A DNA stretch of 64,000 bases, from NCBI GenBank assembly GCA_030148865.1, contig JASBSR010000027.1, forward strand, positions 25,738 through 89,737, written 5' to 3'. Shown one piece after another: positions 47,577-55,764 of this stretch (the first letter of the stretch is position 1; each line of letters begins with the position of its first letter). The notes under the pieces are model-generated. The model was not told where the DNA came from. It worked only from the letters and a program-made list of their open reading frames with translations, and made no database searches. The stretch is from Gammaproteobacteria bacterium (lineage in GTDB: Bacteria > Pseudomonadota > Gammaproteobacteria > SZUA-229). Position numbers and translations under genes: made by a program.

Positions 47577-48377
47577 ATGCAACATCGTGCAAAAAAACGC
47601 TTTGGACAAAACTTTCTGGTCGACACCAATATTATTCACCGCATTGTCAACAGCATTAATCCACAGGCGGGAGAACATCTGATTGAGATCGGACCCGGAC
47701 TCGGTGCCATGACACGCCCCCTGTTAGAAACTGTTGCGAAAATGGACGTCATTGAGCTTGATCGCGACCTAATACCCCAGCTTGAAAGCAACTGTGCTGA
47801 CGCCGGGCAACTGCGTGTACATTCATGCGATGTGCTGAAATTTGATTTTGCCGAGCTGGTTGCGCAACGCGCGTCTGACACAAAGATTCGTATTGTTGGT
47901 AACCTGCCCTACAATATTTCGACCGCAGTACTATTTCATTGTTTGCGTTATCGCCATCTGATACAGGATATGCATTTTATGTTGCAAAAAGAAGTGGTCG
48001 AACGGATCGTTGCGGGGCCTGAACAACATGCTACGTATGGGCGGCTCTCGGTGATGATGCAGACCTGGTTTGATGTCAGCCCATTGTTTAGTGTTTCGGC
48101 ACAGTGTTTTCGTCCAGTACCTAAAGTTGAATCTGCAATTCTGCGTTTAAAACCCGGCAGCCACTGGCAGGATCAAATCCTCGACCCGGCAGCGTATGAG
48201 GAGCTCGTCAAGAGGGCGTTCGCACAGCGCCGCAAAACTCTGAAAAACAATCTCAAAACCCTGTGCGATTCCGATCGGCTTGTTGCTGCGGGGATTGCAC
48301 CATCGCAACGCGCTGAAGAACTCGCGGTCGCCGATTTTGTCAGACTCCACAGCAGGCTCGTTGAAACCCGAACTTGA
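47577..48377 (+). CDS. ksgA: 16S rRNA dimethyladenosine transferase RsmA
   Basis: This 266-residue SAM-dependent enzyme dimethylates two adjacent adenosines near the 3' end of 16S rRNA. The N-terminal RAKKRFGQNFLVD, SAM motif EIGPGLGAMTRPLL and catalytic NLPYNIST are clear. The ATG at 47577 is chosen; the frame upstream is an AT-rich spacer with short imperfect TTCACTATT repeats. Confidence 0.95.
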   Translation: MQHRAKKRFGQNFLVDTNIIHRIVNSINPQAGEHLIEIGPGLGAMTRPLLETVAKMDVIELDRDLIPQLESNCADAGQLRVHSCDVLKFDFAELVAQRASDTKIRIVGNLPYNISTAVLFHCLRYRHLIQDMHFMLQKEVVERIVAGPEQHATYGRLSVMMQTWFDVSPLFSVSAQCFRPVPKVESAILRLKPGSHWQDQILDPAAYEELVKRAFAQRRKTLKNNLKTLCDSDRLVAAGIAPSQRAEELAVADFVRLHSRLVETRT

Positions 48378-48453
48378 CACCATTCATCAGCACTATTCCG
48401 ACAACAGACCAGGCTGATGATATACTCTAGTTCAGACCACATGAGGCCCACTA

Positions 48454-48834
48454 ATGTCCAACAGCCCCTACAATATTGATGTCTCGGTAACACCGGCCTA
48501 CATCGCGGATCAGTCTGACCCGCAAAATGGCCATTATGTGTTCTCGTATACGGTAACGATACGCAATACGGGTGCGGTGCCGGCCAAACTACTGACGCGG
48601 CACTGGATCATTACCGATGGTGACGGTCAGGTGCAGGAAGTCAAAGGTGATGGTGTCATCGGCGAACAGCCGCATCTCAAACCTGGTGAAGGCTTCCAAT
48701 ATACCTCCGGCACGTTTATGAACACACCAGTGGGCATGATGCAGGGCAGCTACCAGATGCTGGCTGATGATGGTGAAACCTTCGATGCCGTGATTCCATC
48801 TTTTCGTCTTTCGATCCCGAATATTCTGCACTGA
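48454..48834 (+). CDS. apaG: ApaG protein
   Basis: This 126-residue fibronectin-III-like protein belongs to the ApaG family (often with ksgA and apaH; implicated in Co2+ resistance and Mg2+ efflux). Typical features are VFSYTVTIRNTGAVPAKLL, LLTRHWIITDG and the Gly-rich PHLKPGEGFQYTSG. Ribosome site AGG lies 8 nt before the ATG. Confidence 0.95.
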   Translation: MSNSPYNIDVSVTPAYIADQSDPQNGHYVFSYTVTIRNTGAVPAKLLTRHWIITDGDGQVQEVKGDGVIGEQPHLKPGEGFQYTSGTFMNTPVGMMQGSYQMLADDGETFDAVIPSFRLSIPNILH

Positions 48835-48845
48835 GCGCCGTAACA

Positions 48846-49463
48846 ATGGCGCTGAGGCATAGCTACACCCTGCTGGCTCCATTATATGATGCATTGGTGT
48901 CAGCACCGATGGATAGCTGGCGGCAGATCAGCCTCGCACGTCTACAGCACACCGCCGGCAAAAGCATACTGGTGAACGGTATTGGTAGCGGCCTGGATAT
49001 TCCTTATTTACCTCGCGATGCAAGGCTCACCGGCAGCGATATCACACCCGCCATGCTGCGCCGTGCCAAAAAACGCGCCCAGGAGAACCGTTGTAATATT
49101 GAGCTGGTGTGCGCCGATAGCCAGCAGCTACCATTCGCAAACCATAGTTTTGATTTTATCATCATGCATTTAATTCTCGCCGTCGTCCCCGACTCCGCTC
49201 GCGCATTACAGGAAGCGAGTCGGGTTCTCAAACCCGGGGGTAACATTTATATCTACGACAAATTTTTACGCCCGGGCGAACGCGCATTACTCAAACGAAC
49301 ACTCAATATCGTACTGCGACACATCGCAACGCGTACCGATGTCGTGTTTGAATCAGTACTGGCAAAATGTCCCGAGTTAACCCTGATAAATAACCAGCCA
49401 GCGCTTGCCGGTGGCTGGTTCCGGCTGATAGAGTTACAGAAAGATTTTAGCGGTGGCTATTAA
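48846..49463 (+). CDS. Class I SAM-dependent methyltransferase (UbiE-like)
   Basis: This 205-residue methyltransferase has a SAM-binding motif ILVNGIGSGLDIPYLP, an acidic GSDITPAMLRRAKKRA, and later motif SRVLKPGGNIYIYDKF. It resembles small-molecule methyltransferases of the UbiE/COQ5 group. Its place between apaG and apaH, which are usually adjacent, is unusual. Substrate unknown. Confidence 0.87.
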   Translation: MALRHSYTLLAPLYDALVSAPMDSWRQISLARLQHTAGKSILVNGIGSGLDIPYLPRDARLTGSDITPAMLRRAKKRAQENRCNIELVCADSQQLPFANHSFDFIIMHLILAVVPDSARALQEASRVLKPGGNIYIYDKFLRPGERALLKRTLNIVLRHIATRTDVVFESVLAKCPELTLINNQPALAGGWFRLIELQKDFSGGY

Positions 49464-49496
49464 GCACCGCGTGCGCGCGTAAGCACAGGAGACAAC

Positions 49497-50345
49497 ATGG
49501 CAGTTTATGCCATAGGTGACATACAGGGTTGTTACGCCGAATTTCAGCAGCTACTCGAAAAAGTTAAATTCAATGCTGACACCGACCAGCTCTGGCTGAC
49601 CGGTGATGTGGTCAACCGCGGACCTGAGTCACTCGCCACTCTGCGACTGGTCTATGCCATGCGCGATAATATTCGCATGGTGCTGGGCAATCATGACCTA
49701 CACCTGCTGGCCACTGCCTATGACAATAAACCACCTGGCCGGCACGATACGCTCGACAATGTTCTACAGGCAACCGACTGTTATCAGTTACTCGACTGGC
49801 TACGCAAGCAGCCTCTGCTGCATTATGACGCTGAACATAAGCTGGCACTGGTGCATGCTGGTATTCACCCACACTGGGATCTGGTAACCGCGGCCCGACT
49901 GGCCAACGAAGTCGAAACCCTGTTACGCAGCGATCAGCATGCCCAGTTTTACAAACACATGTACGGCGATAAACCCACCGCCTGGAGTGAAACACTGACC
50001 AGCTGGCCACGCTATCGTTTTATTACCAATATGTTCACCCGTATGCGCTTTCTGGATGCCAAGGCCAGGGCTACAATGAACCCCAAAGGAGCGCCCGGCT
50101 CTCAACCGGCTGGTTATGTTCCCTGGTTTGAATTACCGCGTGCAAGTGCTGATGTGATAATCATCTTTGGTCACTGGTCAAGTCTGCCAGCAAGCGCAAA
50201 TTATGATCAATATAATGTATACCCGATCGATAGTGGTTGTTTATGGGGTGGGCAGTTAACAGCCATCCGCATTGATACCACACCAGTTCAGTGGCTACGC
50301 CTCAACTGCCAGCAAAGCCACGATCCGGCCAAACACCAGGCATAA
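49497..50345 (+). CDS. apaH: Diadenosine tetraphosphatase (symmetrical)
   Basis: This 282-residue metallophosphatase splits Ap4A into two ADP. It has the metallophosphoesterase motifs GDIQGCYAEF, TGDVVNRGPESL and LGNHDLHLLA. AGGAGA precedes the ATG. Its stop codon abuts a terminator that serves folA from the other strand. Confidence 0.95.
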   Translation: MAVYAIGDIQGCYAEFQQLLEKVKFNADTDQLWLTGDVVNRGPESLATLRLVYAMRDNIRMVLGNHDLHLLATAYDNKPPGRHDTLDNVLQATDCYQLLDWLRKQPLLHYDAEHKLALVHAGIHPHWDLVTAARLANEVETLLRSDQHAQFYKHMYGDKPTAWSETLTSWPRYRFITNMFTRMRFLDAKARATMNPKGAPGSQPAGYVPWFELPRASADVIIIFGHWSSLPASANYDQYNVYPIDSGCLWGGQLTAIRIDTTPVQWLRLNCQQSHDPAKHQA

Positions 50346-50375
50346 AAAAAAGGCCAGAATAGGGGGTCTGGCCTT
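50343..50375 (-). terminator. Terminator of folA, overlapping the end of apaH
   Basis: On the minus strand AGGCCAGA, a 8-nt C/T-rich loop, TCTGGCCT and a run of T. It lies 67 nt beyond the folA stop and its T run touches the apaH stop codon. On the plus strand the stem is not followed by a T run, so its use there is less likely. Confidence 0.85.
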
Positions 50376-50441
50376 AAACCGAAGGGAATGTATCAATCAC
50401 GGTAAATATGACGCAGTGATACAAAACAAGTTCATCGGTTT

Positions 50442-50930
50442 TTAAAATATTTTTTCGTAGGTCACAAAACGGCAAGGCCAGGCGTTTTTTTCATCAATTT
50501 CTGACTTTGTTTGCTCAATGATTGACCACTCCATCGGGTCCAGTTCAGGAAACCAGGCATCACCGGTAAATTCAGCTTCAACATGAGTGAGATACACGCG
50601 CGTCGCCTGCGGCAGTGCCAGCACATATATCGCACTACCTCCGATCACCATCAACTCGTCAGCCTCACCCGCCAGTTCGATGGCATGGTCGAGATCACGC
50701 GCAAGATCAACTTTCGCCGCCCGATAATCAACATCGCGTGTGAGTACAATATTCTGCCGACCTGGTAACGGCCGACCGATCGATTCAAAAGTTTTGCGCC
50801 CCATCACCACCGGCTTACCCATGGTCACGGATTTAAAGTGAGCGAAATCAACCGGCAAATGCCAGGGCAATTGATTGTTGTTGCCGATAAGTCGGTTGCG
50901 ATCGATAGCTGCAATGAGAGAGATAATCAC
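50442..50930 (-). CDS. folA: Dihydrofolate reductase
   Basis: This 162-residue enzyme reduces dihydrofolate with NADPH. It has IISLIAAIDRNRLIGNNNQL at the N terminus with PWHLPVDFAHFK, MGRKTFESIGRPLPGR and VIGGSAIYVLAL. It starts with GTG at 50930; no ATG fits. It follows thyA on the same strand, separated by a repeat element. Confidence 0.95.
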   Translation of the reverse strand: MIISLIAAIDRNRLIGNNNQLPWHLPVDFAHFKSVTMGKPVVMGRKTFESIGRPLPGRQNIVLTRDVDYRAAKVDLARDLDHAIELAGEADELMVIGGSAIYVLALPQATRVYLTHVEAEFTGDAWFPELDPMEWSIIEQTKSEIDEKNAWPCRFVTYEKIF

Positions 50931-50970
50931 CAGGTAATAGCCATACTAGTTAATCCTGACAAAATTATCC

Positions 50971-51033
50971 ATCCACAGATGAACACGGATACAAGCTTTA
51001 ATTGTTTTAAAACATCTGCGTTCATCTGTGGAC
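50971..51033. repeat. Inverted repeat element in folA-thyA gap
   Basis: ATCCACAGATGAACACGGAT (50971-50990) pairs with ACATCTGCGTTCATCTGTGG (51012-51031). The arms match those at 37786-37873. It lies between the thyA stop and the folA start, so it may be transcribed as a hairpin in the thyA-folA mRNA. Confidence 0.82.
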
Positions 51034-51041
51034 TATATATT

Positions 51042-51836
51042 TTAGACGGCGACTTTAGCGGCAATATGCGGATGCGCTTCGTAGCGGGCCAGTTCGAAAT
51101 CTTCAAACTTGAAATCAAAAATAGATTTCACTGCAGGATTGATTTTCATCACTGGCAGTGGAAACGGTTTACGACCCAGTTGCTCGTCCGCCTGTTCAAG
51201 ATGATTAGCGTATAAATGTGCGTCCCCCAGCGTGTGCACAAAATCACCGGGGGCCAGATCACAGACCTGAGCAATCATCATGGTGAGTAATGCATAGGAT
51301 GCAATATTAAACGGCACCCCCAGAAAAATATCCGCGCTGCGCTGATACAACTGGCACGATAGTTTGCCGTCTGCCACATAAAACTGAAACATCATGTGGC
51401 ACGGGGGCAGTGCCATGTTCTCGATTTCGCCCACGTTCCAGGCGCTGACGATCATGCGTCGTGAGTCCGGGGTATTTTTAATCTGCTCAATGAGCTGGCT
51501 GATCTGGTCTACATGACGACCATCGGCGGTCGGCCAGTTGCGCCATTGCGAGCCATAGACCGGGCCCAGATTGCCGTCAGCATCGGCCCACTCGTTCCAG
51601 ATACGAACACCGTTGTCCTGCAAATATTTGATATTGGTCTCGCCGCTCAAAAACCATAACAGCTCGTGGACAATCGACTTGAGATGGCATTTTTTGGTGG
51701 TGATCAGCGGAAAGCCGTCGCCCAGATTAAATCGCATCTGATAACCAAACACCGACAGCGTGCCAGTACCGGTGCGATCTTCTTTTTTGTTACCGTGCTC
51801 ACGCACGTGGCGCATTAAGTCAAGGTACTGTTTCAT
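51042..51836 (-). CDS. thyA: Thymidylate synthase
   Basis: This 264-residue enzyme makes dTMP from dUMP with methylenetetrahydrofolate. The catalytic Cys is in [13 protein letters not shown], with the N-terminal [13 protein letters not shown] loop and [18 protein letters not shown] for nucleotide binding. folA is next in the same direction. In many relatives lgt lies directly upstream; here the cytochrome cluster separates them. Confidence 0.96.
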   Translation of the reverse strand: MKQYLDLMRHVREHGNKKEDRTGTGTLSVFGYQMRFNLGDGFPLITTKKCHLKSIVHELLWFLSGETNIKYLQDNGVRIWNEWADADGNLGPVYGSQWRNWPTADGRHVDQISQLIEQIKNTPDSRRMIVSAWNVGEIENMALPPCHMMFQFYVADGKLSCQLYQRSADIFLGVPFNIASYALLTMMIAQVCDLAPGDFVHTLGDAHLYANHLEQADEQLGRKPFPLPVMKINPAVKSIFDFKFEDFELARYEAHPHIAAKVAV

Positions 51837-52138
51837 ATATTAAGTTCTTAGCCGCAAATGACGCAAAATATGCCTGTACTCACTATGGATCACAAGCAGC
51901 GTGACACTTCTATCTGCTTTATGAACCTGGCAGAATTTGCGACAAATATCTGTTATTTACTCAGGGCTCTGTCTTTTTTGGTAGCAGTCCAGTATGCCAC
52001 TATAGCAAAAAACAGCATCCGCCTGCGACCAATAAATACAGCAAGCCAGTACCCCGGCGTTGTGCCGTGAGATGATACACGCTATATAGAACTGGTGGGA
52101 AACAGGCTTTTTGAAGTCGAAAAGAATAAACCCCGTAA
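51837..52138. other. Intergenic region upstream of thyA
   Basis: About 300 bases between the thyA start and the end of the cytochrome cluster. I see no convincing gene or RNA. AGCCGCAAATGACGCAAAAT near 51850 resembles another common dispersed-repeat fragment, and it marks one edge of the region between thyA and lgt. Confidence 0.55.
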
Positions 52139-52552
52139 TCAGGGCCTCAGGTTGAGCATGGTCGGGCTGGCCGTACCCGAGTGTTGCATCAGATCCATTG
52201 CTTCAAACGCATTGAGTACAAACAGAATTGTCAGAAACATTACGACCAGTAAAACTGCCGGCAGCACAACTCTGTTAAATTTGCTGCTTTGCTGGTTAGC
52301 CGATTGCACAGACAGTTCCGAGGATATTGAATTCCGTTGCTCATTTTTAGCCCCCGAACTACGCCACGATAACATGATCACAAGAACAAAGGGGATCAAA
52401 ATAAGCGTTAAAAATACGAAAAACATGAACCAGGGGAAATTCAGTGATGCCTTGATGTAGGTATAGTCCTGTTTGGACATTACCTCGAAAACCGGTAAAA
52501 ACATTAACAGTATTAACACCAGGAAACGATGGGTATGTCTTTTTTGGCTCAC
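52139..52552 (-). CDS. Hypothetical membrane protein of the cytochrome cluster
   Basis: I do not recognise this 137-residue protein. It has an N-terminal hydrophobic segment (LVLILLMFLPVFEV), a helix near 40-62 (PWFMFFVFLTLILIPFVLVIML) written here as two pieces PWFMFFVFLTLIL and IPFVLVIML, and a third near 93-115. It starts with GTG at 52552 directly after the stop of the thioredoxin-like gene, with AGGTTAG upstream. Last gene of the cluster. Confidence 0.7.
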   Translation of the reverse strand: MSQKRHTHRFLVLILLMFLPVFEVMSKQDYTYIKASLNFPWFMFFVFLTLILIPFVLVIMLSWRSSGAKNEQRNSISSELSVQSANQQSSKFNRVVLPAVLLVVMFLTILFVLNAFEAMDLMQHSGTASPTMLNLRP

Positions 52553-53116
52553 CTAACCTTTCTCCAGCAATAACTGATCAATCACTGCTTCCATCAAGGC
52601 CGGATCCGTCGGGCCTGGAAAGACCTTGCGTACTATGCCTTCCCGGTCTACAAGAAATGTCCAGGGCTCGCCCTTAATGCCCCAGTCAACCCATACTGCA
52701 TTATCTCGATAACCATCAACGTGCAGAAAGGCAAAACGTGATCCGTATTCTTCCTGTAAAGCGGCCACACGAGCCAGCTGATCTACACACATGGTACAAT
52801 GCTGAGGGGTACCAAATACAACCAGAAACGGTTTTCCAGCAGCCCGCAGATCAGAGATACGCCAGCTATGCAAATTATCAGCGGTGTCCATGGAACAAAC
52901 TTCCTTCCGTGACGCCACATCGGTCAGCACCCGGTTAATGCTGGCTGGCACCTTACCGCCGTTTGCCACATCAGGCTGGAAGGAGTCGTTATCACAGCCA
53001 TACAGTACTGATAAGAAAGACACTATAACCAGGCTCCTCAGGGTGCTCCTGGATTGCCATTCAGTGCACTTTTCCGAGCGAGTAATAACGCGGGGCATAC
53101 TACGCCAGTACAACAT
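52553..53116 (-). CDS. Thioredoxin-fold lipoprotein
   Basis: This 187-residue protein has a hydrophobic N-terminal stretch ending in a lipobox-like LSVLYGC, so it is probably a lipoprotein. The thioredoxin-like domain has the redox pair in FGTPQHCTMCVDQL and a WTFLVDREGIVRKVFPG ending, as in TlpA/SCO-type proteins. With a haem-copper oxidase upstream, a role in copper delivery or thiol reduction during oxidase or cytochrome assembly is likely but inferred. The ATG at 53098 is an alternative start. Confidence 0.78.
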   Translation of the reverse strand: MLYWRSMPRVITRSEKCTEWQSRSTLRSLVIVSFLSVLYGCDNDSFQPDVANGGKVPASINRVLTDVASRKEVCSMDTADNLHSWRISDLRAAGKPFLVVFGTPQHCTMCVDQLARVAALQEEYGSRFAFLHVDGYRDNAVWVDWGIKGEPWTFLVDREGIVRKVFPGPTDPALMEAVIDQLLLEKG

Positions 53117-53159
53117 TGATCAATCTTGCCGAGACATCAGTAAAACGACACATACGAAA

Positions 53160-53282
53160 TCAGATATAGTCCTGATTCGGATTTTTCAGACCGGTACCAA
53201 TACAAAGCCAGGGCACAACAGCAAGCGCGAGCACCCCACCTACACCAAATACAGCTATAACTGTCAGACTAATTGGATCCAT
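53160..53282 (-). CDS. 40-residue single-helix membrane protein
   Basis: A short reading frame (MDPISLTVIAVFGVGG..., ending KNPNQDYI) with one hydrophobic helix. It is preceded by a perfect CAGGAGG ribosome site 6 nt before the ATG, which argues for translation. It may be a small accessory subunit of the oxidase, as known for small helices in other terminal oxidases, but I recognise no family. Confidence 0.65.
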   Translation of the reverse strand: MDPISLTVIAVFGVGGVLALAVVPWLCIGTGLKNPNQDYI

Positions 53283-53362
53283 ATTATCCTCCTGTGTTCA
53301 GAAAATATTATCATAATACTGCTGCTTTCAAAAACAGGCCATCATCAGCCTTCTTGCCATAA

Positions 53363-53803
53363 CTACCTGCCCGAGGCATCTGGCGATGCTGTTTCATAGG
53401 GCTCCAGCGGCGATTTTTTCAATGCGGCCAGATAATCCACCAGCGCATCAAGCTGCGTCTCACTGACATCACTAACTGGCGGCATCACCAGCCGGTACTG
53501 CTTCTCCGAAACCCCGGCAACTGGATTCAGTAAATAATCACGCAACCATGCTTTTTCTCTACGGCTACCCACACCATCGAGTTTTGGCCCAAATGAAGTT
53601 CCATTGCCAAATATCTCATGACAGGTTGCACAGCCCTGACTATGATACAAAGCCTCGCCTATTTTAGTGTTTTCCGTTTCCTGATAAACAAATTGAACAG
53701 GAGGTGGTTTAACATAAATTATCGTGCCGACAAGACCCGCAAATGCAATAATCAGCACGCTACCGACAACAACTATCCACTCTCCTGTGTTCAACTTAAC
53801 CAT
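53363..53803 (-). CDS. Membrane-anchored mono-haem cytochrome c
   Basis: This 146-residue protein has an uncleaved N-terminal helix (WIVVVGSVLIIAFAGLVG), then a class I cytochrome c domain with CATCH (near residues 58-62) and a late axial Met in YRLVMPPVSD. It resembles the 146-residue cytochrome encoded at 54053-54493 (RREKAWLRDYLLNP vs RRNKDWLTDYFHNP), so the two are paralogues. Confidence 0.88.
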   Translation of the reverse strand: MVKLNTGEWIVVVGSVLIIAFAGLVGTIIYVKPPPVQFVYQETENTKIGEALYHSQGCATCHEIFGNGTSFGPKLDGVGSRREKAWLRDYLLNPVAGVSEKQYRLVMPPVSDVSETQLDALVDYLAALKKSPLEPYETASPDASGR

Positions 53804-53824
53804 TCATGTCAGATGCGCACAGGG

Positions 53825-53989
53825 TTATTTTTCAAAACGCTCATCATCACCCTCGGTAAAAATCTGGCGACTAATATCTTCATCAAATTGCCCATGTTTA
53901 TGCGCCCAGTAAATGCCGATCACGACAAAAACCAGTGTAACTAAACCGGTGGCTGCCCAAATATAGGGAATAAGTACTTCGCCTGTCAT
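53825..53989 (-). CDS. CcoS-like small membrane protein
   Basis: This 54-residue protein has one membrane helix followed by IYWAHKHGQFDEDISRQIF and an acidic GDDERFEK end. CcoS, needed for haem and copper insertion into cbb3 oxidase, has the same plan (helix, then W-x4-GQFDD and an acidic tail). AGAGGTAAA lies upstream of the ATG at 53989. It supports the cbb3-like nature of the cluster. Confidence 0.7.
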   Translation of the reverse strand: MTGEVLIPYIWAATGLVTLVFVVIGIYWAHKHGQFDEDISRQIFTEGDDERFEK

Positions 53990-54052
53990 CTATGTTTACC
54001 TCTAAAGTCTCGTAGCCAGCAAGCAAAGCTTTCAGGCTTACCACTGTGGTTA

Positions 54053-54493
54053 CTATCTTCCCTCTGGCGGCCGGGGGTAATTAGATGACCCCGGGTTGGA
54101 TTTCAGCGCCCTCATAAATTCTATCAGCAACTCGCGATCCTTTTCTTCGAGTTCGCGGAAGTCTGGTGCCATGCCTCCGGCATGCGCCGAATCTGTAACC
54201 CAGGTTAAAGGATTATGAAAATAATCAGTCAACCAGTCTTTGTTTCGTCGTGTACCCTCGCCATCTAACACTGGCGCCACACCAGATTCTCCCATGCGCA
54301 ATGCCTTGTGACAGTTTTTGCAACCCATTTGTTTATAAATTTCATACCCGCGAATCGCAGCATCGCTCCATTCGTAATAGTCTTTTATCTGGCGAGGTTC
54401 TTCACGCCCTAGCGTTCGCCATAACGTTGAAGCAGTAGCTAATACCGCCAGCACACCTGTCACGATAAAAAATATGCGCTCTCCCTTTTTCAA
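54053..54493 (-). CDS. Membrane-anchored mono-haem cytochrome c
   Basis: This 146-residue protein has an N-terminal helix (IFFIVTGVLAVLATASTL) and a cytochrome c domain with CKNCH (near residues 58-62) and a likely axial Met in AGGMAPDFREL. Start is TTG at 54493. It is a paralogue of the cytochrome at 53363-53803. Either could carry electrons to the CcoNO-like oxidase. Confidence 0.87.
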   Translation of the reverse strand: MKKGERIFFIVTGVLAVLATASTLWRTLGREEPRQIKDYYEWSDAAIRGYEIYKQMGCKNCHKALRMGESGVAPVLDGEGTRRNKDWLTDYFHNPLTWVTDSAHAGGMAPDFRELEEKDRELLIEFMRALKSNPGSSNYPRPPEGR

Positions 54494-54537
54494 CTCGGTC
54501 GCCCAGAGTATGATAGTTTTTTTATTATTTTCGCCAT

Positions 54538-54744
54538 TTAAAATAGCACGTGAAACAATAACTCACTGGCTGCCATGCCAATCACTAGCACAACCCCAAT
54601 CAATCCTAATGACAATATCCAGCGCTCTACAGACTTTAGTCTGGTAACTGGCCCTATCACCAGTTTGGACATAATAAGAAATATACTAACCGCGAGTATA
54701 ACAAGCGCGAAAATAAGAATTGAGATCTGGTCTGTCAATTCCAT
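54538..54744 (-). CDS. Small two-helix membrane protein
   Basis: I do not recognise this 68-residue protein. It has two helices (ILIFALVILAVSIFLIMS and WILSLGLIGVVLVIGMAAS). The ATG at 54744 is preferred to the TTG at 54750. It lies between the CcoP-like anchor and a cytochrome gene, so it is probably an accessory oxidase subunit. Confidence 0.7.
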   Translation of the reverse strand: MELTDQISILIFALVILAVSIFLIMSKLVIGPVTRLKSVERWILSLGLIGVVLVIGMAASELLFHVLF

Positions 54745-54840
54745 ATGCAACTAATTCTCACAAGCCCAGTTGCAACCCGTCATCATGCTATAGCTCGTGA
54801 CGCAGGTCACAGCAAGAACACCGTAACAGACATCATTTCA

Positions 54841-55182
54841 TTAATCCCTTTTACGCGGTTTGGTTTTAGCATTAATCGTCCAGACTACCGCCGATATACC
54901 ACCTAGCACGATAATAATCTGAAACAAAATCATCATATAGCCCCAGTCCCACCAGGGCTGGGCACCTGTGCTACTGACAAAGGTTGTGGTTACCCTTTCA
55001 TAACGCTGGCCAAACCCCCAGGGGAAAGTCCATAAGAACGCTTCAAATACAGTGATCACAACAATAACAATCAGCCACCAGGGAATTTTGCCATTCCCTT
55101 CTCTAATGCCATCAAATTCTTCATCGGAGAAGCGACCAAAAACCGCACCCCTGTCTTCATTCTGTTGTTCCAGGTCGGACAT
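54841..55182 (-). CDS. CcoP-like membrane anchor lacking haem domains
   Basis: This 113-residue protein begins with an acidic region leading to EEFDGIREGNGKIPWWLIVI, which resembles the N terminus of CcoP (YDGIxExNNPLPxWW followed by a helix and ...FPGLG). A second helix follows (MMILFQIIIVLGGISAVVW). The two cytochrome c domains of CcoP are absent; separate small cytochromes are encoded next to it. GAGGGTAA precedes the ATG. The relation to CcoP is by motif only. Confidence 0.65.
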   Translation of the reverse strand: MSDLEQQNEDRGAVFGRFSDEEFDGIREGNGKIPWWLIVIVVITVFEAFLWTFPWGFGQRYERVTTTFVSSTGAQPWWDWGYMMILFQIIIVLGGISAVVWTINAKTKPRKRD

Positions 55183-55216
55183 AGCTTTACCCTCTTAAGT
55201 AAACACCAGATACCCT

Positions 55217-55738
55217 CTATTTCAGACTATCGAGAAAAGCGACCAGAGCATCCATATCCTCATCGCTAAGATACGTAAACGCTGGCATGATTGAGCCGGG
55301 CGTGACAGCACGAGGATTACGATGATGCACATAGTGCCATGCCTTAACGCGGTTACGACTCCCTATATGCAACAAATCCGGGGCCTTTCTGTCCGAGCCA
55401 AACAGGCTGGGGGACTCCAGCTGCACATCTTCCGCCGTTGGTGGACTGCCAAAATACGTCCAGTCCTGCGTTTGTTCAGGTAATAGAGTATGGCACCACC
55501 AGCAACCTTCGCGTATAAAAATGGTTTTCCCCTTACTCGCCAGGGTAGGCGCGCCCCAACCCTGCATCAACGGGTCATGAATGTTCCAGCCAGTATGCGC
55601 CCACATTTTTTCTTTCTCTACCGCCCATTTACTGGGAGGAATATTCCCCATGTAGGTTGATCCAGCTATGATCGTAATCCCGATAGAACTGAAAATCACC
55701 AGTACAACCAGGATGGCACCAACGACATATCTAGGCAT
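55217..55738 (-). CDS. CcoO-like membrane cytochrome c (oxidase subunit II)
   Basis: This 173-residue protein has one N-terminal helix and a mono-haem c domain with REGCWWCHTLLPEQ, SDRKAPDLLHIGSRNR and an axial Met in PGSIMPAFTYL. The order CxxCH, (K/R)xxPDL, GxR and NPR...SxMPAF is that of CcoO of cbb3 oxidases, and the gene follows ccoN as in cco operons. A strong AGGAGG ribosome site precedes the ATG. Confidence 0.85.
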   Translation of the reverse strand: MPRYVVGAILVVLVIFSSIGITIIAGSTYMGNIPPSKWAVEKEKMWAHTGWNIHDPLMQGWGAPTLASKGKTIFIREGCWWCHTLLPEQTQDWTYFGSPPTAEDVQLESPSLFGSDRKAPDLLHIGSRNRVKAWHYVHHRNPRAVTPGSIMPAFTYLSDEDMDALVAFLDSLK

Positions 55739-55764
55739 GTTTTTATCCTCCTAACCTTATAATA

